Assembly: GCA_016081115.2 (NCBI GenBank)
Contig: JABTTQ020001491.1
Location: 165,715 to 229,714, forward strand
Direction of reading: 5' to 3'
Origin: Rehmannia glutinosa
Lineage: Eukaryota > Streptophyta > Magnoliopsida > Lamiales > Orobanchaceae
DNA: 64,000 nucleotides
This document shows positions 1 to 12,024 of this stretch, in pieces (positions within the stretch are counted from its first letter, which is position 1; each line of letters starts with the position of its first letter). Both the position numbers and the translations under genes were made by a program. The notes below the pieces were generated by a model. It worked only from the letters and a program-made list of their open reading frames with translations. It was not told where the DNA came from and did not search any database.

Positions 1-2401
1 TATCAAAAGCAAAGTTGACCGTAATGGTTGCGATCATTGAAGAAAAAATGAATCGGGCTGAGTTTGTCTACAGCAGACTCTGTCGTAACGTTGGGAACAA
101 ATCCTTCAAGGAGGATGGAACATTTGGAGGTTCCCTAGGATATGGCCTGGTGATTGGCCGGTGATGGAGGTAAAAGGAGTCCATCTTCGACATGGAAAGG
201 CGTTCCATGTAAACAAGAGGATGTTCGATCAAACCTATCGGCGCATTTAAGAGAGCATACGCCAAGAGGGTCGATACGAGTGAGGTGGAATTACCGACCT
301 CAAGATACAGCTTGTCTCCTCTCCACCAAAGAAGAATGGTGCCCTCGGCACGCTAAGAAGATCACTGCCCCCGCAAAGAAAGAACAAGAAATCTTTTCCT
401 CCCCCGCAGCCCAAGTCACCGACCCCACAAAGCGGCGTCGTCTCGCCTTTACAACCGCAGCGGAGAAGGAATCTCAAATACCTTCTCGCGATGTCGTCAA
501 GAAAAGGAGAATCGATAAGCCAAGACGGGCTCCTCGAGAAGAAGATAACAAAGACCCCCGCCACCCAGGACTCGAAGAGACCCTATCCGAACCGTAAATC
601 CTCTCGGTTCAAACAAAAAGAAGAAGAAGAATTTTCAAGTGTTCCGAGCTTGAGAAACCGCCGAGTCACCACTCAACCGGGAGAAGATACCCGAGACTCG
701 CCTGGAGAAGTAGAGTCTCCGACGTGATCGATGAAACGCCAAGTCTGCGGGCCGAGGCCGATCAGCCAGAGGCAACTCAAGACCCACCAGAAAGAAAGAA
801 CAAATTTGAGGAACAAGAATGGCCGAGACAACCGAATCACCTATTGATGGGTTGTTTCTCCATCTGAACAGAGGCTGCGAGGATGTTGAGCGGCGGTCTC
901 GCTACCCTTAATCCCCCGGAAACGAGGGCCAGCAAGAGAATGATGAAGACGATGTAATCATGTACTCTCCATTGTATCCGGACATCCAAAATCGTCTGCG
1001 AGAGTGGAGAAAATGGAAGTCGAGCCTATCCAGTGCGAGTTTGAAAGACCGAGTTCATTGCTAAAGAAGAAGAACTCTTGAGGTTCCTTGAGGTTGACAA
1101 AGGTCTTTGCAAGCCCTTGATGAGGATAATTGTATCAATATCTCAAGATTCGAAAAAGAAAACGAATAGGCTAAGCGGTGAGACGCAGAGGTACGTGAGA
1201 AGGCCAAAGATCATCGCCCTCTCACCGGAACCACCGATCATACACACCCTCACCTTGACGCCCTATCGAGAAAGTGATGAGGATCGGGGACCGTTATTCG
1301 CCACGAGAAGAGTTGCAAATGCAAAGCAAGCAATGCAAGAGTCGAGAATCCTACATGAGCAAAGAATGATGGAGGGACCAGGAGAGTCCTCCAAATCACA
1401 CTGAAATAGACCCAATGGGAGTGGTGCAAAGATATTGCCATCTGTTGTCGCTGCCACCACTTCCCCGGCTCATTCAAAGGAAGGTGTTAAGGGAATGGCG
1501 ATGAAACGGGATAGTGGGGACCCCGGTCGAGCCAACCCCTAATGAAGGTGTCTTACCACCGCCCCAACGACCGAATACTCGGTGGGGAAAGCCGGGAGTC
1601 CGGAGACGAGTGACCCCATTCCAAGTCACTCGGTGGTGTGCCGGTGGGAAACTCCCTTCACCGCTGCGGCAAGGTCTGAGGATGTTGCGGTGACTCCACA
1701 ATGAATTTAGGAGGCGAAGTGGAGAAGGAACAATCACAGAATCCACAACAAGTTGTCGACGAGGCTCAGGCATTGTGACTATCTCGGTGAGGTGCCAATC
1801 GCTCTGCAGGCTAATGACGTTGCGATGCGATCGAGGCACGAGGAAGGAAGCGCCCTAGGAGTTAACACTGCAGGCGATGAAAGTGCAATCCATGGAGTTG
1901 AGACTCCAATGGATTCCACCTCGAAGACCCCAAGACAAGTGACACTGTCGAAAGGGATGTCCAGGTCTCGCTGCAGATTGAGAGGCTGCAGGGGTAATGA
2001 AGGCCAACGGGAGGTTGAGACTTCCGGGGTAGTAGAGAAGTGAAAGCAGAACATTCCTCCCGCTATCATTGATCCATCGAGAAAAGGAGATAAGTTCCCT
2101 TCACGATTCCCAGGATAATCCTCGATGTAACCTTTCCGGGATCGGAAGGAAACGATGAAGCCGAGTCAACTCCTGTGGATCGATCCCAAAGACTCGGTGA
2201 GGATGTTCCAACCACGAGTAAGTCGACCTCAAGACTACTCGCCAAACATTCAACTTTGATGATGAGCCACCCATGGAAATCTCATCATCGTCCGATGACG
2301 CTTTTGTAAGGCCGAGGACCAGTCCACTAATTTGGATAAACCAGTGAGACCAACAAAGTTGTTGAGACAGCTGAGGCTCAGCAAGCTGGGTCGACTTCAC
2401 A

Positions 2402-3610
2402 ATGACCACAGTTGAAACAGAGTCCACTGCGCAGGCTCCCCAAGCTGCAGCAGGTTCGACTCCACAAGGGACTTCACGAGCACCAATTATCATTGAACAA
2501 ATTCCAGTTGCCCGTGATGATCCTTTCGTAGAATCATTTCCCTTTTCTCTGGAGGTACCTGACCTCCCTGAAGAATCAACTAAAGATCATGAGCGCTTCC
2601 ACAGACCTGATCCTGTTATTCCATCAGACACCATTGTTCCAGCACACTATGACTTTGACGTTGCTTGGCCGTCAGCTGAAACAGAGGTGACAGCTGAAGT
2701 TCGGGAGGTGTTCAAAGCCTTATTTGCTGAAATAGAAAAAATGGAGAGGCACCAGGCCTCACTGGATATGAGGCTGGACAACAGAGATGCAAACCTTACT
2801 GCTGATTTGCGTGGCATAATAGTCAGGATCCGTGAGTGGTGGCAACAGCAGCAAACAATGCGTGTGGAACAAGCTCGATATTTCAGGACATTGTTCAACA
2901 AGTTGTTAGTCTGGCGGGCTGAGAATGCTGATGCAAAGACAAAATTGCAAGAGCACATTGAACAAATGCATGAATCTCATACTACAGAGATAAAGCTGCT
3001 GCGTGAACATAATAAGAACGAGCTCCTGCGTGTGGAAGAGAATATGGATCAAAAATTCAGTCTCCTCATGGCTGAGATGAAGTTGGTAGCAGCTGAATCC
3101 AACGCCACCCGCTCTGAGTTCCGTGCAGCTTACTCCGCAGCAGATTCGAAGCAGAACTCAACTATCAGCAGACTAGACTTCTTGCTTGCTAGCTTGTTCC
3201 CAGGTGTTCCTCTCTCCTTTGATGATGCCAAAAAGGGGGAAGAGGAATACCTAAAGGCGCTGAAGGGATCTGAAGCTGAGAAGGAGGAAGCAGTTGTGAA
3301 GGGAAAGACAGCTGAGGAAGTAATAAGAGAGAAGAAAGGGAAGTCTGTTGAGGGGGAAGGTTCGAAAGATGTGACCTTGATGATTGCTAAAACCCCCCAA
3401 CAAGGTCTTGTCACAGCTGATATTATCAGCAAACTCCCAGTGACTCTGCCACTCCAACACTCTGCTGTACCAATGGGTGAAAAGAGAAAGACAGTTGAAG
3501 CAGGGATGAAGGAAGTGGAAGGAAGGATGAATGCCCGAGTTATGGATATTCTGAAACAACATGGAGGCATTCCAATAGACAGAGACACCTATGCCATTTC
3601 GATGATCTGA
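2402..3610 (+). CDS. Env-like coiled-coil ORF of the Sirevirus-like element, 402 codons
   Basis: Open frame starting at the first ATG after an in-frame stop and ending TGA at 3608-3610. The N-terminal ~100 residues are acidic and Pro/Thr-rich. Residues ~100-290 are Glu/Lys/Gln/Arg-rich with heptad-like spacing, predicting a long coiled coil. The C-terminal third is Lys/Glu-rich. There is no signal peptide, membrane segment, zinc finger or catalytic motif. Length, acidity and location just before the polypurine tract fit the env-like third ORF of Sireviruses, whose function is unknown. It is probably one part of a longer ancestral frame that continues in broken form to 4156. It is not a host gene. 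Confidence 0.5.
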   Translation: MTTVETESTAQAPQAAAGSTPQGTSRAPIIIEQIPVARDDPFVESFPFSLEVPDLPEESTKDHERFHRPDPVIPSDTIVPAHYDFDVAWPSAETEVTAEVREVFKALFAEIEKMERHQASLDMRLDNRDANLTADLRGIIVRIREWWQQQQTMRVEQARYFRTLFNKLLVWRAENADAKTKLQEHIEQMHESHTTEIKLLREHNKNELLRVEENMDQKFSLLMAEMKLVAAESNATRSEFRAAYSAADSKQNSTISRLDFLLASLFPGVPLSFDDAKKGEEEYLKALKGSEAEKEEAVVKGKTAEEVIREKKGKSVEGEGSKDVTLMIAKTPQQGLVTADIISKLPVTLPLQHSAVPMGEKRKTVEAGMKEVEGRMNARVMDILKQHGGIPIDRDTYAISMI

Positions 3611-3670
3611 ATCGAGCCAAGATCTGTTGATGAATTCAAGACGCCGCATCCCGAAGGTTATTTCGCAAAC

Positions 3671-4156
3671 ATGTCCATGGCTCAAGCCTGGGATTTATCT
3701 TGGGAAAAAGTCTCACATTATGTGAAGAAGCGACAGCAAAGACAAACCACCGGCAAATCACTCTGCTGGTCACTCATTTGGGAAAAAGAAGGCCCAAAGA
3801 CAATACACACCCAGAGGGAGGAAGAAGCAGAGTGGAGGAAGAGGTTTGGACCTAGAACTCGCCCAAAAACATTGAGTACATAGATCGTGCAAGAAAGGAG
3901 GGATCTCTTGGGCTGGATTTGTGAAATAGCCAACCTGCAAGTGGCAAAGAACAATGTTGAGTATGTTAAGAGAATTGAAGAAGAAAATAAAAGACAAACT
4001 CAGCTGTGGGAGGAAAGACAAGAAAAACTGAGAAGAGATGAAGCTGCCAGAAGGGCGTATGAAAAGAAGAAGAAGGCTGAAGATGAGAAAAAGAGAAAAA
4101 GGTCAGAAGATGACAGAGCTGAAGAAGATGAAAGAAGGAGGCAGCGAAGGAGATGA
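3671..4156 (+). pseudogene. Broken 3' continuation of the env-like frame
   Basis: A frame from 3671 ends at a stop near 3883, and another from 3887 ends TGA at 4154-4156. The second piece is extremely Lys/Arg/Glu-rich and would form a basic coiled coil. Similar Glu/Lys repeats precede the polypurine tract of element 2 (36374-36780), so this tail is a family feature. Stop codons and frame changes show decay. Confidence 0.45.
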
Positions 4157-4472
4157 AGTGTTGTTGTCCACCCCTTCATGTATTTTACTATGTAAATACA
4201 CTTTATGTAAGTCTTCTGTACATTGAATAAAATTATGCAATTTCTATGCGTGAGTAGATATAGAATGACATGGTTAGTCTAAGCCCCGTTTAAGCTCGAT
4301 ACAATTTTTTTTTTTGGCTTAAGCTCGATACACTCTCAGAAAGATATGTAAAGAACAAGAATGTTATGATCAATAAAAGATCGATTCTAAACATACATTC
4401 CGTGGTTCTACATTTGTCTGTATGTATTTTTTGTTAAATAATTGTATGAATGTTTTAAGTTTTGGCATCATC

Positions 4473-4486
4473 AAAAAGGGGGAAAT
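4473..4486 (+). other. Polypurine tract of element 1
   Basis: A run of A followed by five G and then AAATT sits directly before the LTR start TGTTGGG at 4487. The same string, including the preceding CATCATC, precedes the LTR at 36937. It would prime plus-strand synthesis. Confidence 0.75.
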
Positions 4487-6056
4487 TGTTGGGAAATTAT
4501 TTTGTAGATTTTGATGAATGCCATGTAAAACTTAGAATAGGAAGTTGGGACCCCATTTTTGTTATAAAGCGCATTGTAATAGATAGGGCTGGTCAAGCCG
4601 AGTTAAGTCGCCTATGACTAAAACATGCAAGAAGACAATCGGAGACTAGAAGGAAGACTCATTGCAAGGCATTTGAGTATGGCAAAGAAGAGATGACTAA
4701 ACTCGATGAAGGTGCGGTGAGATGCGGTGAGTGAAGTATCGATCAAGTCAACTCAAAACAGCCAAGTCTCAAGGTTGAAGTGAGAAGAGTCATCAAATGA
4801 TTGGAAGTCGACTCGAAGTCACCTGGGGATGTTAAGAAAATGCGATCAAGTCAAGACAATCGAAAGAGATCCGTTTACGTAAATCAAGAGAATTACTTAA
4901 ACAAGTAATACCTCCATACGCCTTTCTTGAAGTGCTCGGTTCATAAGCGTGCAAAAGGAATAAACCAATGGGAAGCATCGCACCATGTCGAACTCAAAAG
5001 TCAAGAATCATTCATACGAGGAAATGGAAATTCCAAGGATCGCAACAAGACAAGCCAACGACCACAAGTGACTTTCAAAGATAAGCCTATCTCTTCAACG
5101 GGCGTGATTTTTGAAAGATCACTATAAAAAGCCGAGGAATTCATTTGAGAACGGGTGACCTTGATTACCGAACCACGAACATTCAAGCAAACATTTTTGA
5201 ATCAGTAACCTAAACTATTCTCAAGTCATTCAAGATTAATCCTCAAGCCTACATTACGAAGGAAATCAATCCAACACTCACCTGTGAAGGAAAGACAACT
5301 TCAATCAATCAGTTGAAGAGGAATCATTTGAAGAATCAAGGGTCTACATTCCACGAGGGATTGTAGAAAGGTTCAAGGCCGAACCAAGCTTAAGCTATTT
5401 GGAGGGCTTCGTGATCAAATCCAAGGAACTTAAGCAAGTGAGTCTGTAGTAGCAAAGCGCACGCCCGTGAAGAAGCCGAGTCGCACGAGAAGCGGTTTGT
5501 GTGACCAAGGCATCTCGGATCGAGTCCCAAAGGATCAAGTCATTGCGTGATCAAGACTTGTATCTGGATGTTAACCACTCGTATATTGATCAATACTTAG
5601 TGGATTCCTCCGGGAGTTGGAGAAGAGAGGAGTAGAAGAATTACCCCATCTTCGAACCTCTATAAAACTTATTGTGTCATTTACATTTCAAAGATTTTAA
5701 TTTTCGCATCTTATTTTTATATCTCATTTGATAAATTTGCTATCCAATTGATAATCAAATCGAGTGCTAAAACTAAGTATCAAAACAAACTTAACCAAAT
5801 TCAAGGGTGTTAAGTCTTCCAATAAAACAAATCACAGACGAGTTAAGTCTTTAGTCAAAACAAATTTGAAGTTACTCTATCAACAAACAATGAAGTCCGC
5901 TGAGTGACTAACTCGCCGATTAACTAACTTAGTTGTCCATCAAGGACACACGGTGTGAAGTATTAACTCGATCATTTTTAAAAAGGACTAAATCGAAAAG
6001 TTGGTAAGGTTTATTCAACCCCTTCTAAACCTTACACTCACACCCTTGGGACCAAC
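4487..6056 (+). repeat. 3' LTR of element 1, about 1.57 kb
   Basis: It starts TGTTGGG immediately after the polypurine tract. It ends near a CACCCTTGGGAC block that is also found at the end of the LTR at 36937-38076. A TATA-like ACTATAAAAAG at 5121-5130 is matched by ACTATAAAATG at 37204-37214 in the sister LTR. Shared blocks run in the same order: TCTCTTCAACGG, GAGGAATT, TCCTCAAGCCTA, ATTCCTCC. The exact 3' base is uncertain by a few nucleotides because no TSD was visible. Confidence 0.65.
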
Positions 6057-6594
6057 GACTTTCCACTGTTTTGTTAATAATATTCGTTATTCATTAGAGA
6101 AGACGAATCTATAATTAATGCTATACTTTAGACTATGAATCATATTGACTCAACAAGAAATAAACGAAGAAGTGTGATATGTATTTAACTAAATTAAGTC
6201 TTAATATTGTACTTAATTGCTTGCATGAACTCAAAATGGTTAAGAATTTCATACTAAATAAAATCTGGCTTTTTGTACTGACTGGGAGAGAATTAATTGC
6301 ATCTCATGTGAACAAAAATAACACAAAATGTTGCACCGTGGGCGCCATTTTTTGATTCTTTTGTATTAAATGTTGAAAAATTATGTTTGTATATATTTAT
6401 TTAATTCAATTGTTTGAAAGTAACAAATTCATAGTATAACATAATTATATAAAAACAATATATTGATAACATGCCTAGATAATTTTATGTACATAATACG
6501 GACATAAAAATACGGCTGTAAATACGTCTGCTATTCTTAGTGTAGTGCAAACGAAATATGCTATTATCTCAATTCGAACAAGGACAACATTTCA
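6057..6594. other. AT-rich spacer, nothing recognised
   Basis: Roughly 540 bases between the Copia LTR and the hAT-type insertion. No open frame, splice-consistent exon, RNA gene or repeat terminus was recognised. Confidence 0.5.
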
Positions 6595-6602
6595 ACTACG
6601 CA

Positions 6603-8613
6603 TAGGGGTGTCAATCGTGTCGCGTGTTTTGTGTTTCTTGATCGTGTCCTCGACACGGATATTACAAGTTGGACACGAATACGAACACAACCCGTTCAAT
6701 TATTCGTGTCAAGATACGCGACACGAACACGAACCGTTTACGACACAGGTAACACGACACGACACAAATACCTATATATTTTAAAGTTGACACCAAAAAA
6801 ACAAAAAAATGGAAAAAAAAAAAGCTAAACTTACAATTAAAAAGTACATTAAATTATTAGAAAATACATTAAATAATTTGTGCATCATCATATAGCTAAC
6901 TAAAACATCACAAAATATGATAAATAATATGTCACTATTGATTGACATGTATTTTGCATGTATTTTTGGGGCTTAATCTTTGGCTAGAATGTGTAGATAT
7001 GCATGCATTATATGAGTAAATAGGGTTATATTCTGTTTTGTGGAAAAGGATTACGCTTTGCGATCGTTTTGTAGGAATTTATCGATAATTGTAGCACTTT
7101 GGCAACAATTCGGAGCATTGCAATCGCCAATATTTGATGTGAAGCACGAAGTTTGGAGTCGAGTCGAGAAGAAGTCGGACGAACCGTGCGAAAAATGGAA
7201 GAAAAACAATGCCAGCACGCATTGCTATAGGTGAGCACGGGCGGCGTGCTCCCTAGCACGGCCCATGCTCAACTCGACACAAGACTCAATGTTCGACATA
7301 TAGCACGGCAACTGTGCAAAGAGCACGGCCCGTGCTCCTTTCTCGTGAGTTGGGAAATTCTTACACCTACCAAAGACGGGTTGGGTGTGCCATACGGCAC
7401 GGCCCGTGCTCCTCTCTGAGGAAAAATAGAGTTCGATTCGTTTTCAAATAGGTTTCGACCCAAACAAAGTACAAATAGACCCTGGCGGCCACAAACGGGG
7501 ACACGCCGATTTTTGCCCTAGAAACGAGAGAGAAGAGCGCTTTTCCACCGGAAACTTCGAGAGATCGATCAAGACAAAGAACCACACCTTCGAGGATTGA
7601 AGATAGATCGAGAGATCATCATCATCCCCGAGTTCACTCATTCCATAGTATCGTTATTTCAATTAGTTAGATTTTGAATATGAATAATTTGTCTATGAAT
7701 TGTTTATCTTCGATGTCTGGCTAAACATCTTGTGATTCCCGGGTTTGGGAGTAGGTTAATGAACACTTTTATTTGATGATTAATGACAATTGAAGTTAAT
7801 GTTTTCTTCATCTATTCAAGTACTTTGCTTTAATTCTTGTTTTATCAAAGGCCATTGATTTAAACTTGTTTGATGTATTGATTCATAATTCTAACCGATG
7901 AGTTTCAATACTAGATCTTGAGTACTTGACACAAATAGCTTGCATGATTGAGAAGTCTATGAATATTTGTGAGACCTTATAATCTTTTGAACTTTTGGGA
8001 GTTGGATATCTCATGTTGAGTAGAGATGCTAGCATAGATATTCCAATCAACGCTTTTACATACATCTCGAGAGAGAGGGTAAATTACTTTGGTGATTGGT
8101 CTATAGAGAAGAATACGCTTAACTTTGGTTTGATTAATCTGATAATAAAAGGGGGATATTAACTGAAACCATAACCCAGGAATCCTTTCATTCATTCTTG
8201 ATCTTTCAATCGCTCTTTACTTTGTTATTTTAGTATTAATTTCTACTTTAGTATCAACAAAACCAATCTTTCAATTTTCGATTGTCCGATAAAAATAAGG
8301 CTATTATAATCCAAGAATTAGTACATTAATTTATTAGTCCCTGTGGATTCGACCTTGCTAACCCTATCCTATTAACTACGCCGCACACTTGCGGTGAAGC
8401 TAAAAAGAAATAGGCGAACAACTATATAAAATTAAATGGGTTCAATAGGTTAATCGTGTCGATAGGCGGGTCGACTCTGACCCAATCTATTTATTTCACT
8501 TGTTAACTTCGTGTCCGACCCGATTTTGACCCAAACCGCTAAGGGTTGTACATATACCAACTAAATTCGTGTTAGGTTCAGTATCGGGTTACCGTGTCAT
8601 AATTAACGCCCTA
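6603..8613. mobile_element. hAT-type element carrying a nested solo LTR
   Basis: The left end reads TAGGGGTGTCAA and the right end, read inward, TAGGGCGTTAAT. Flanking 8-mers are actacgca (6595-6602) and actacaca (8614-8621), 7 of 8 identical, the TSD length of hAT elements. Both arms are rich in CGTGTC/GACACG words. Without the inserted LTR at 6939-8420 the element is only about 520 bp and encodes no transposase, so it is non-autonomous. Confidence 0.65.
6939..8420 (+). repeat. Solo LTR, Ty3/gypsy type, 1482 bp
   Basis: It starts TGATTGACATG and ends GGCGAACA, with the canonical TG...CA ends. It is flanked by perfect 5-bp repeats actat (6934-6938 and 8421-8425). A terminal block with GTCCCTGTGGATTCGACC and CTTGCGGTG resembles the ends of plant Ty3/gypsy LTRs. 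Five imperfect copies of a GCACGG...CCGTGC palindrome occupy 7228-7410. No internal domain follows, so this is a solo LTR left by LTR-LTR recombination. Confidence 0.7.
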
Positions 8614-8704
8614 ACTACACAATATATTTTCTGTATTAAACATCGACAACTTAATTTGGTAAATTTCTCCTTTGCAAGAAAATAAAATCGGGCGTCGCGT
8701 GGAG

Positions 8705-9409
8705 TTTTTTTTTTTTTACCGAAATGAAAGATTTTATTGCGAGAAACAAACTCACAAACACTTACAAACAATGCCCAATAACAAAAAGCCACCTTACACA
8801 GACAAAGGTAAGGGGAGATCGACACATTCAACAATCGTGCCCATTGTGTGTGAGCGTGTGTGTGTTTTGTTCTTTTAGTCTCCTTTTGGGAAAGCTCTAT
8901 GTCCTCCTTGAGAAGTGTTTGAGGTTTTGTGAGCAATTACCACAATCTACAAATCAAACACCACTAACTCGCCTATGGGCTTCGCCCTTCAAAGCAGAAA
9001 CAACCAAAAAAGTTACAAAACCACAAATAATACTACAACAACATCCAAAAAACCAAACTATATAAAAAGGGACAAAAATCGAACAAGAAACCTCTCCCAT
9101 TCTCGACCGTCGTCGCCGCCCACCATCGTTGTCGCCTCTACGAGATTCTCCCAAACGGGTCTCGAACATAAGCATCAAGTACCATCCAGATCTAGAGTAA
9201 AAAACATCGCAGATCGGGAGAGGCTTGACCGGTGACTAGACGTCGCGGCCATCGGCCATCGCCGGCAAGAAGTGGTTGGGATGGGGGTGGCGTTAGAAGT
9301 GGAGAGGAGAGAGAGGAAGGTTGCAAGAGGTTTTTGTTTTTTATAGATAGCGGGAGAGAGAGAGAGAGAGAGACCCAATTTGTTTTTTAGAGAGAGGCGA
9401 GAGAAAAAT
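8705..9409 (-). mobile_element. Short poly(A) retroposon on the minus strand
   Basis: A T-run at 8705-8717 is a poly(A) tail on the minus strand, preceded by AATAAAATCTTTCATTTC. Flanks match as GTCGCGTGGAG (8694-8704) and GTCGTGTGGAG (9410-9420), a target duplication with one mismatch. The 5' end is CT-rich, with a (GA)n run at about 9354-9373 on the plus strand. Translation gives no recognised enzyme. It may be a LINE-derived fragment or a retrocopied transcript. Confidence 0.55.
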
Positions 9410-9482
9410 GTCGTGTGGAGTTCACACCATCAAATTGGGCCCAAATTCAATACATCTTGAGCCCAAAGCCCTATGATCAACT

Positions 9483-10354
9483 TAGGGGTGTTAATTTGGG
9501 TTGAGTCTCGGTTTGAAGGTTAGAATAAGTTAATCTAAACCCGACCTATTTAATTATTCGTGTTAAAATTTTGAACTCGGACCCGACCTGTTTATTTCAT
9601 AGGTAAGGCTCAAAAGCGAACCAAGTCACTCGATACTCGATTCGAGATTGATCGCTAAAAGCTCATTTAAGCTCGGTTCGTTAACATAACGAAACAAATT
9701 TGAACACATTTTTCCATTCGATAAGATGTAAAGTTCGGCTCGAGCTCGGCTCAATTAGTAAAAAAGTGAATAAAATATGTGTAAATATATCAAGTTATTC
9801 GAGCTTGATTCGTGCTCGGCTCGACTAAAGCTCATTCGAGCTCGATTCGATTAATTAAACAAGCTCAAACATAATTTTTGAAGCTCGATTAAAATTCCAA
9901 ACAAGCTTGAATAATATGATGTTCGACTCGACTCCTTTACACTCCTATTCATAGGTAACTTGGACCCGACTTGTTTAACCCATCTAATAAAATTATTTTT
10001 ATTTATATTTAATAGTTTCAATGAATAAATTTATTTTTTTTAATAATCAACAACTATGACACTTTATCGGTCAATAAAAAAATATTGCAATTTACAACAT
10101 AAAAAAGAAATAACATAATTGCATACGATAGTATACTAATCATATTTTGATGATAACATACAATAAAAAAATGCAAAATAATAACAATTTAGATAATTAA
10201 TGAGGTTTTATCAATTAAGTTTTGTCTTGTTTTTTGTTTTTCTTACAAATAATTATTTACTTAGATTCTTTTAAATTCACAAACGGGTTAGACGGGTTAA
10301 ATGGGTCATAGTAGGTTGACCTCATACTTGACTTGTTTATTTGTCGGGTTATTC
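9483..10354. mobile_element. Left arm of another hAT-type element
   Basis: It begins TAGGGGTGTTAATTTGGG and has GACCCGACC/GGGTCG-type words like the right arm near 8470-8600. A smaller element is nested at 9604-9947, and a third is inserted at 10355. The matching right terminus was not found, so it is truncated or rearranged. Confidence 0.4.
9604..9947. mobile_element. hAT-type MITE, 344 bp
   Basis: Perfect 8-bp TSD ttcatagg at 9596-9603 and 9948-9955. The ends read TAAGGCTC... and ...ACTCCTA, imperfect inverted termini. The interior is built from GAGCTCG/CTCGA words and has no coding potential. It sits inside the arm that starts at 9483. Confidence 0.7.
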
Positions 10355-11813
10355 TAGGGGTGGCCAAATGGAATCGAAATCGGATTCCAAATCGAATCAG
10401 AACCATGGTCAAAGGTTCCAAACCGAACCCTCATCGGATGGTTCCGGTTCCTTGGTCTCAAAAACCATGGAACGGTGGTTTTAACCATCGGTGGGGCAGC
10501 GATTAAAACCATCGATTTAAAGGTCAAAACTAACGATTTTTATTTTTCTTGGTGAAGATATGCTAGAATAAATGTTAAATATTTATTATAATGTTTTATA
10601 ATCGTAACTACATGAGACGTGTTTTAAATCAAGTGATGTAAACGAATCTGCGTTAACTCGATACTTATATACTCTAAGGACTCGTTTGGTTTTGTTGATG
10701 AGATTGGATAATTTTTTGGATTGGATAGAACTGTTCATTGATTATATAATTTGGTGTAATATTGTGTTTGAGATTTGAGACTCAAATTTTTTTCTAAAAA
10801 GTATACGATTCTTTGTTTGAGACTATGGATTATGTAGGATATAATTGTCAAATGTCAAAATTACCCTAACTATTTGTTTTCACAAGATCATTAATAATTC
10901 GGAGATGAATGGAAATTAAAACAATTATGAATTAAGATGATTTTTATGTTTCACAATCTATTCCAACCTAATTGTTTGAAAGAGACAATTCGGGTATGAA
11001 ATCGGGTCATACTAACCCAATTAGGAGCAAGTATGCAACAATTTAACTCCCATGTCAAAAATTTAGATACAAAGTGGACTATGGATAGAATTCGGCTAGG
11101 ACAAATGCAATCTACTCAACTCAACTCCACTTTGCCATTATATAAAATCATTCGCTGGGAATTAATAGTTTTAATAAGCACCTTATCTTGCTCGACATGA
11201 TACACCTTCGTAGCCATGGTCATCATTGTGTGTAAACTGGTGGAGCCGTGTGAGAGAAGAGAGGACTTCTTCCATTTTTATTGTGCCATTACCGTGATTA
11301 TTTTCTAGTGCGGGGTTGCTTACGTCTTTGACTATGTCTTTTGAGGGGCAAAATAGAGAAAACACGGATGCTCCGGACCAAGTCATGTAGAGGATAATTT
11401 AATCGGGGGAAGAGGTCCGATTAATAATCAATTAGAATTGTGATTGAAGTGCGGGCCAAGATTTATGTACCGCGCTTCAATCGAAAAACCCCAAACAGAG
11501 GATATGGCACGATAATATGGGTTATCGAGAGCATTCCCAAATGCCAAAAGAGTCCACGATAGTATATATAGATAGCTTAAATTTATTATTAATATTAAGT
11601 ACAAAACCTAATTGATTATTAAGTCCAAGTATTTTTATTTCTTTTTCCTTTTTTGGTAATGAAATTGATAAACCATTTGAAAAAATCAAAAATATCCAAA
11701 GATAAGCAAACGGTTCGATTTTGGAACAGGAATCGTGGAGGCAACGGTTCGGTTTCGGTTCCTCCAAAATTAGGAACCGAAGATGGTGGTTTTGGAAGGA
11801 ACCGTGGCCACTA
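10355..11813. mobile_element. Non-autonomous hAT-type element, 1459 bp
   Basis: Perfect 8-bp TSD ggttattc at 10347-10354 and 11814-11821. The left end is TAGGGGTGGCCAAATGG and the right end reads inward as TAGTGGCCACGG. Both arms carry GGTTCCGGTTCC/GGAACCG words, and the middle is AT-rich without a transposase. A related arm is seen at 35070-35190. Confidence 0.7.
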
Positions 11814-12024
11814 GGTTATTCTCGATTGACCGTATTTCAACCCGGATCTATAAAGTATGGTCCCATTAATTTTGCGTTAGATTTTGTGTCGGATTTGCGT
11901 GTTGGGAGCGAAATATAACTCAACTCTTCATTGGTGGGGTTAATAAACCGACAACAAAATTGATGAGCTTCTTAAAAAATGAAATCAATTTGTAAACCAA
12001 TCTCATCAAACTTATGCCAAATAA

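Larger units (their letters stand above)
1..4156 (+). mobile_element. 3' internal region of a decayed Sirevirus-like Copia element (element 1)
   Basis: This stretch reads toward a polypurine tract and an LTR start at 4487, so it lies between pol and the 3' LTR. No gag, integrase or reverse transcriptase reading is visible; the 5' part is outside the window. Several broken frames run forward: a piece around 85-270, then basic, Ser/Lys-rich frames to about 727, then mostly closed frames to 2400, then a 402-codon open frame. Sireviruses are known to carry an extra env-like reading frame in exactly this position. A second, more decayed copy of the same family ends near 38076. Family placement rests on position, tract and LTR similarity, not on an enzyme domain. 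Confidence 0.6.

Noticed and set aside
6603..8613. Autonomous hAT transposon with transposase
   Set aside because: The long interior is a solo LTR; no transposase reading was found.
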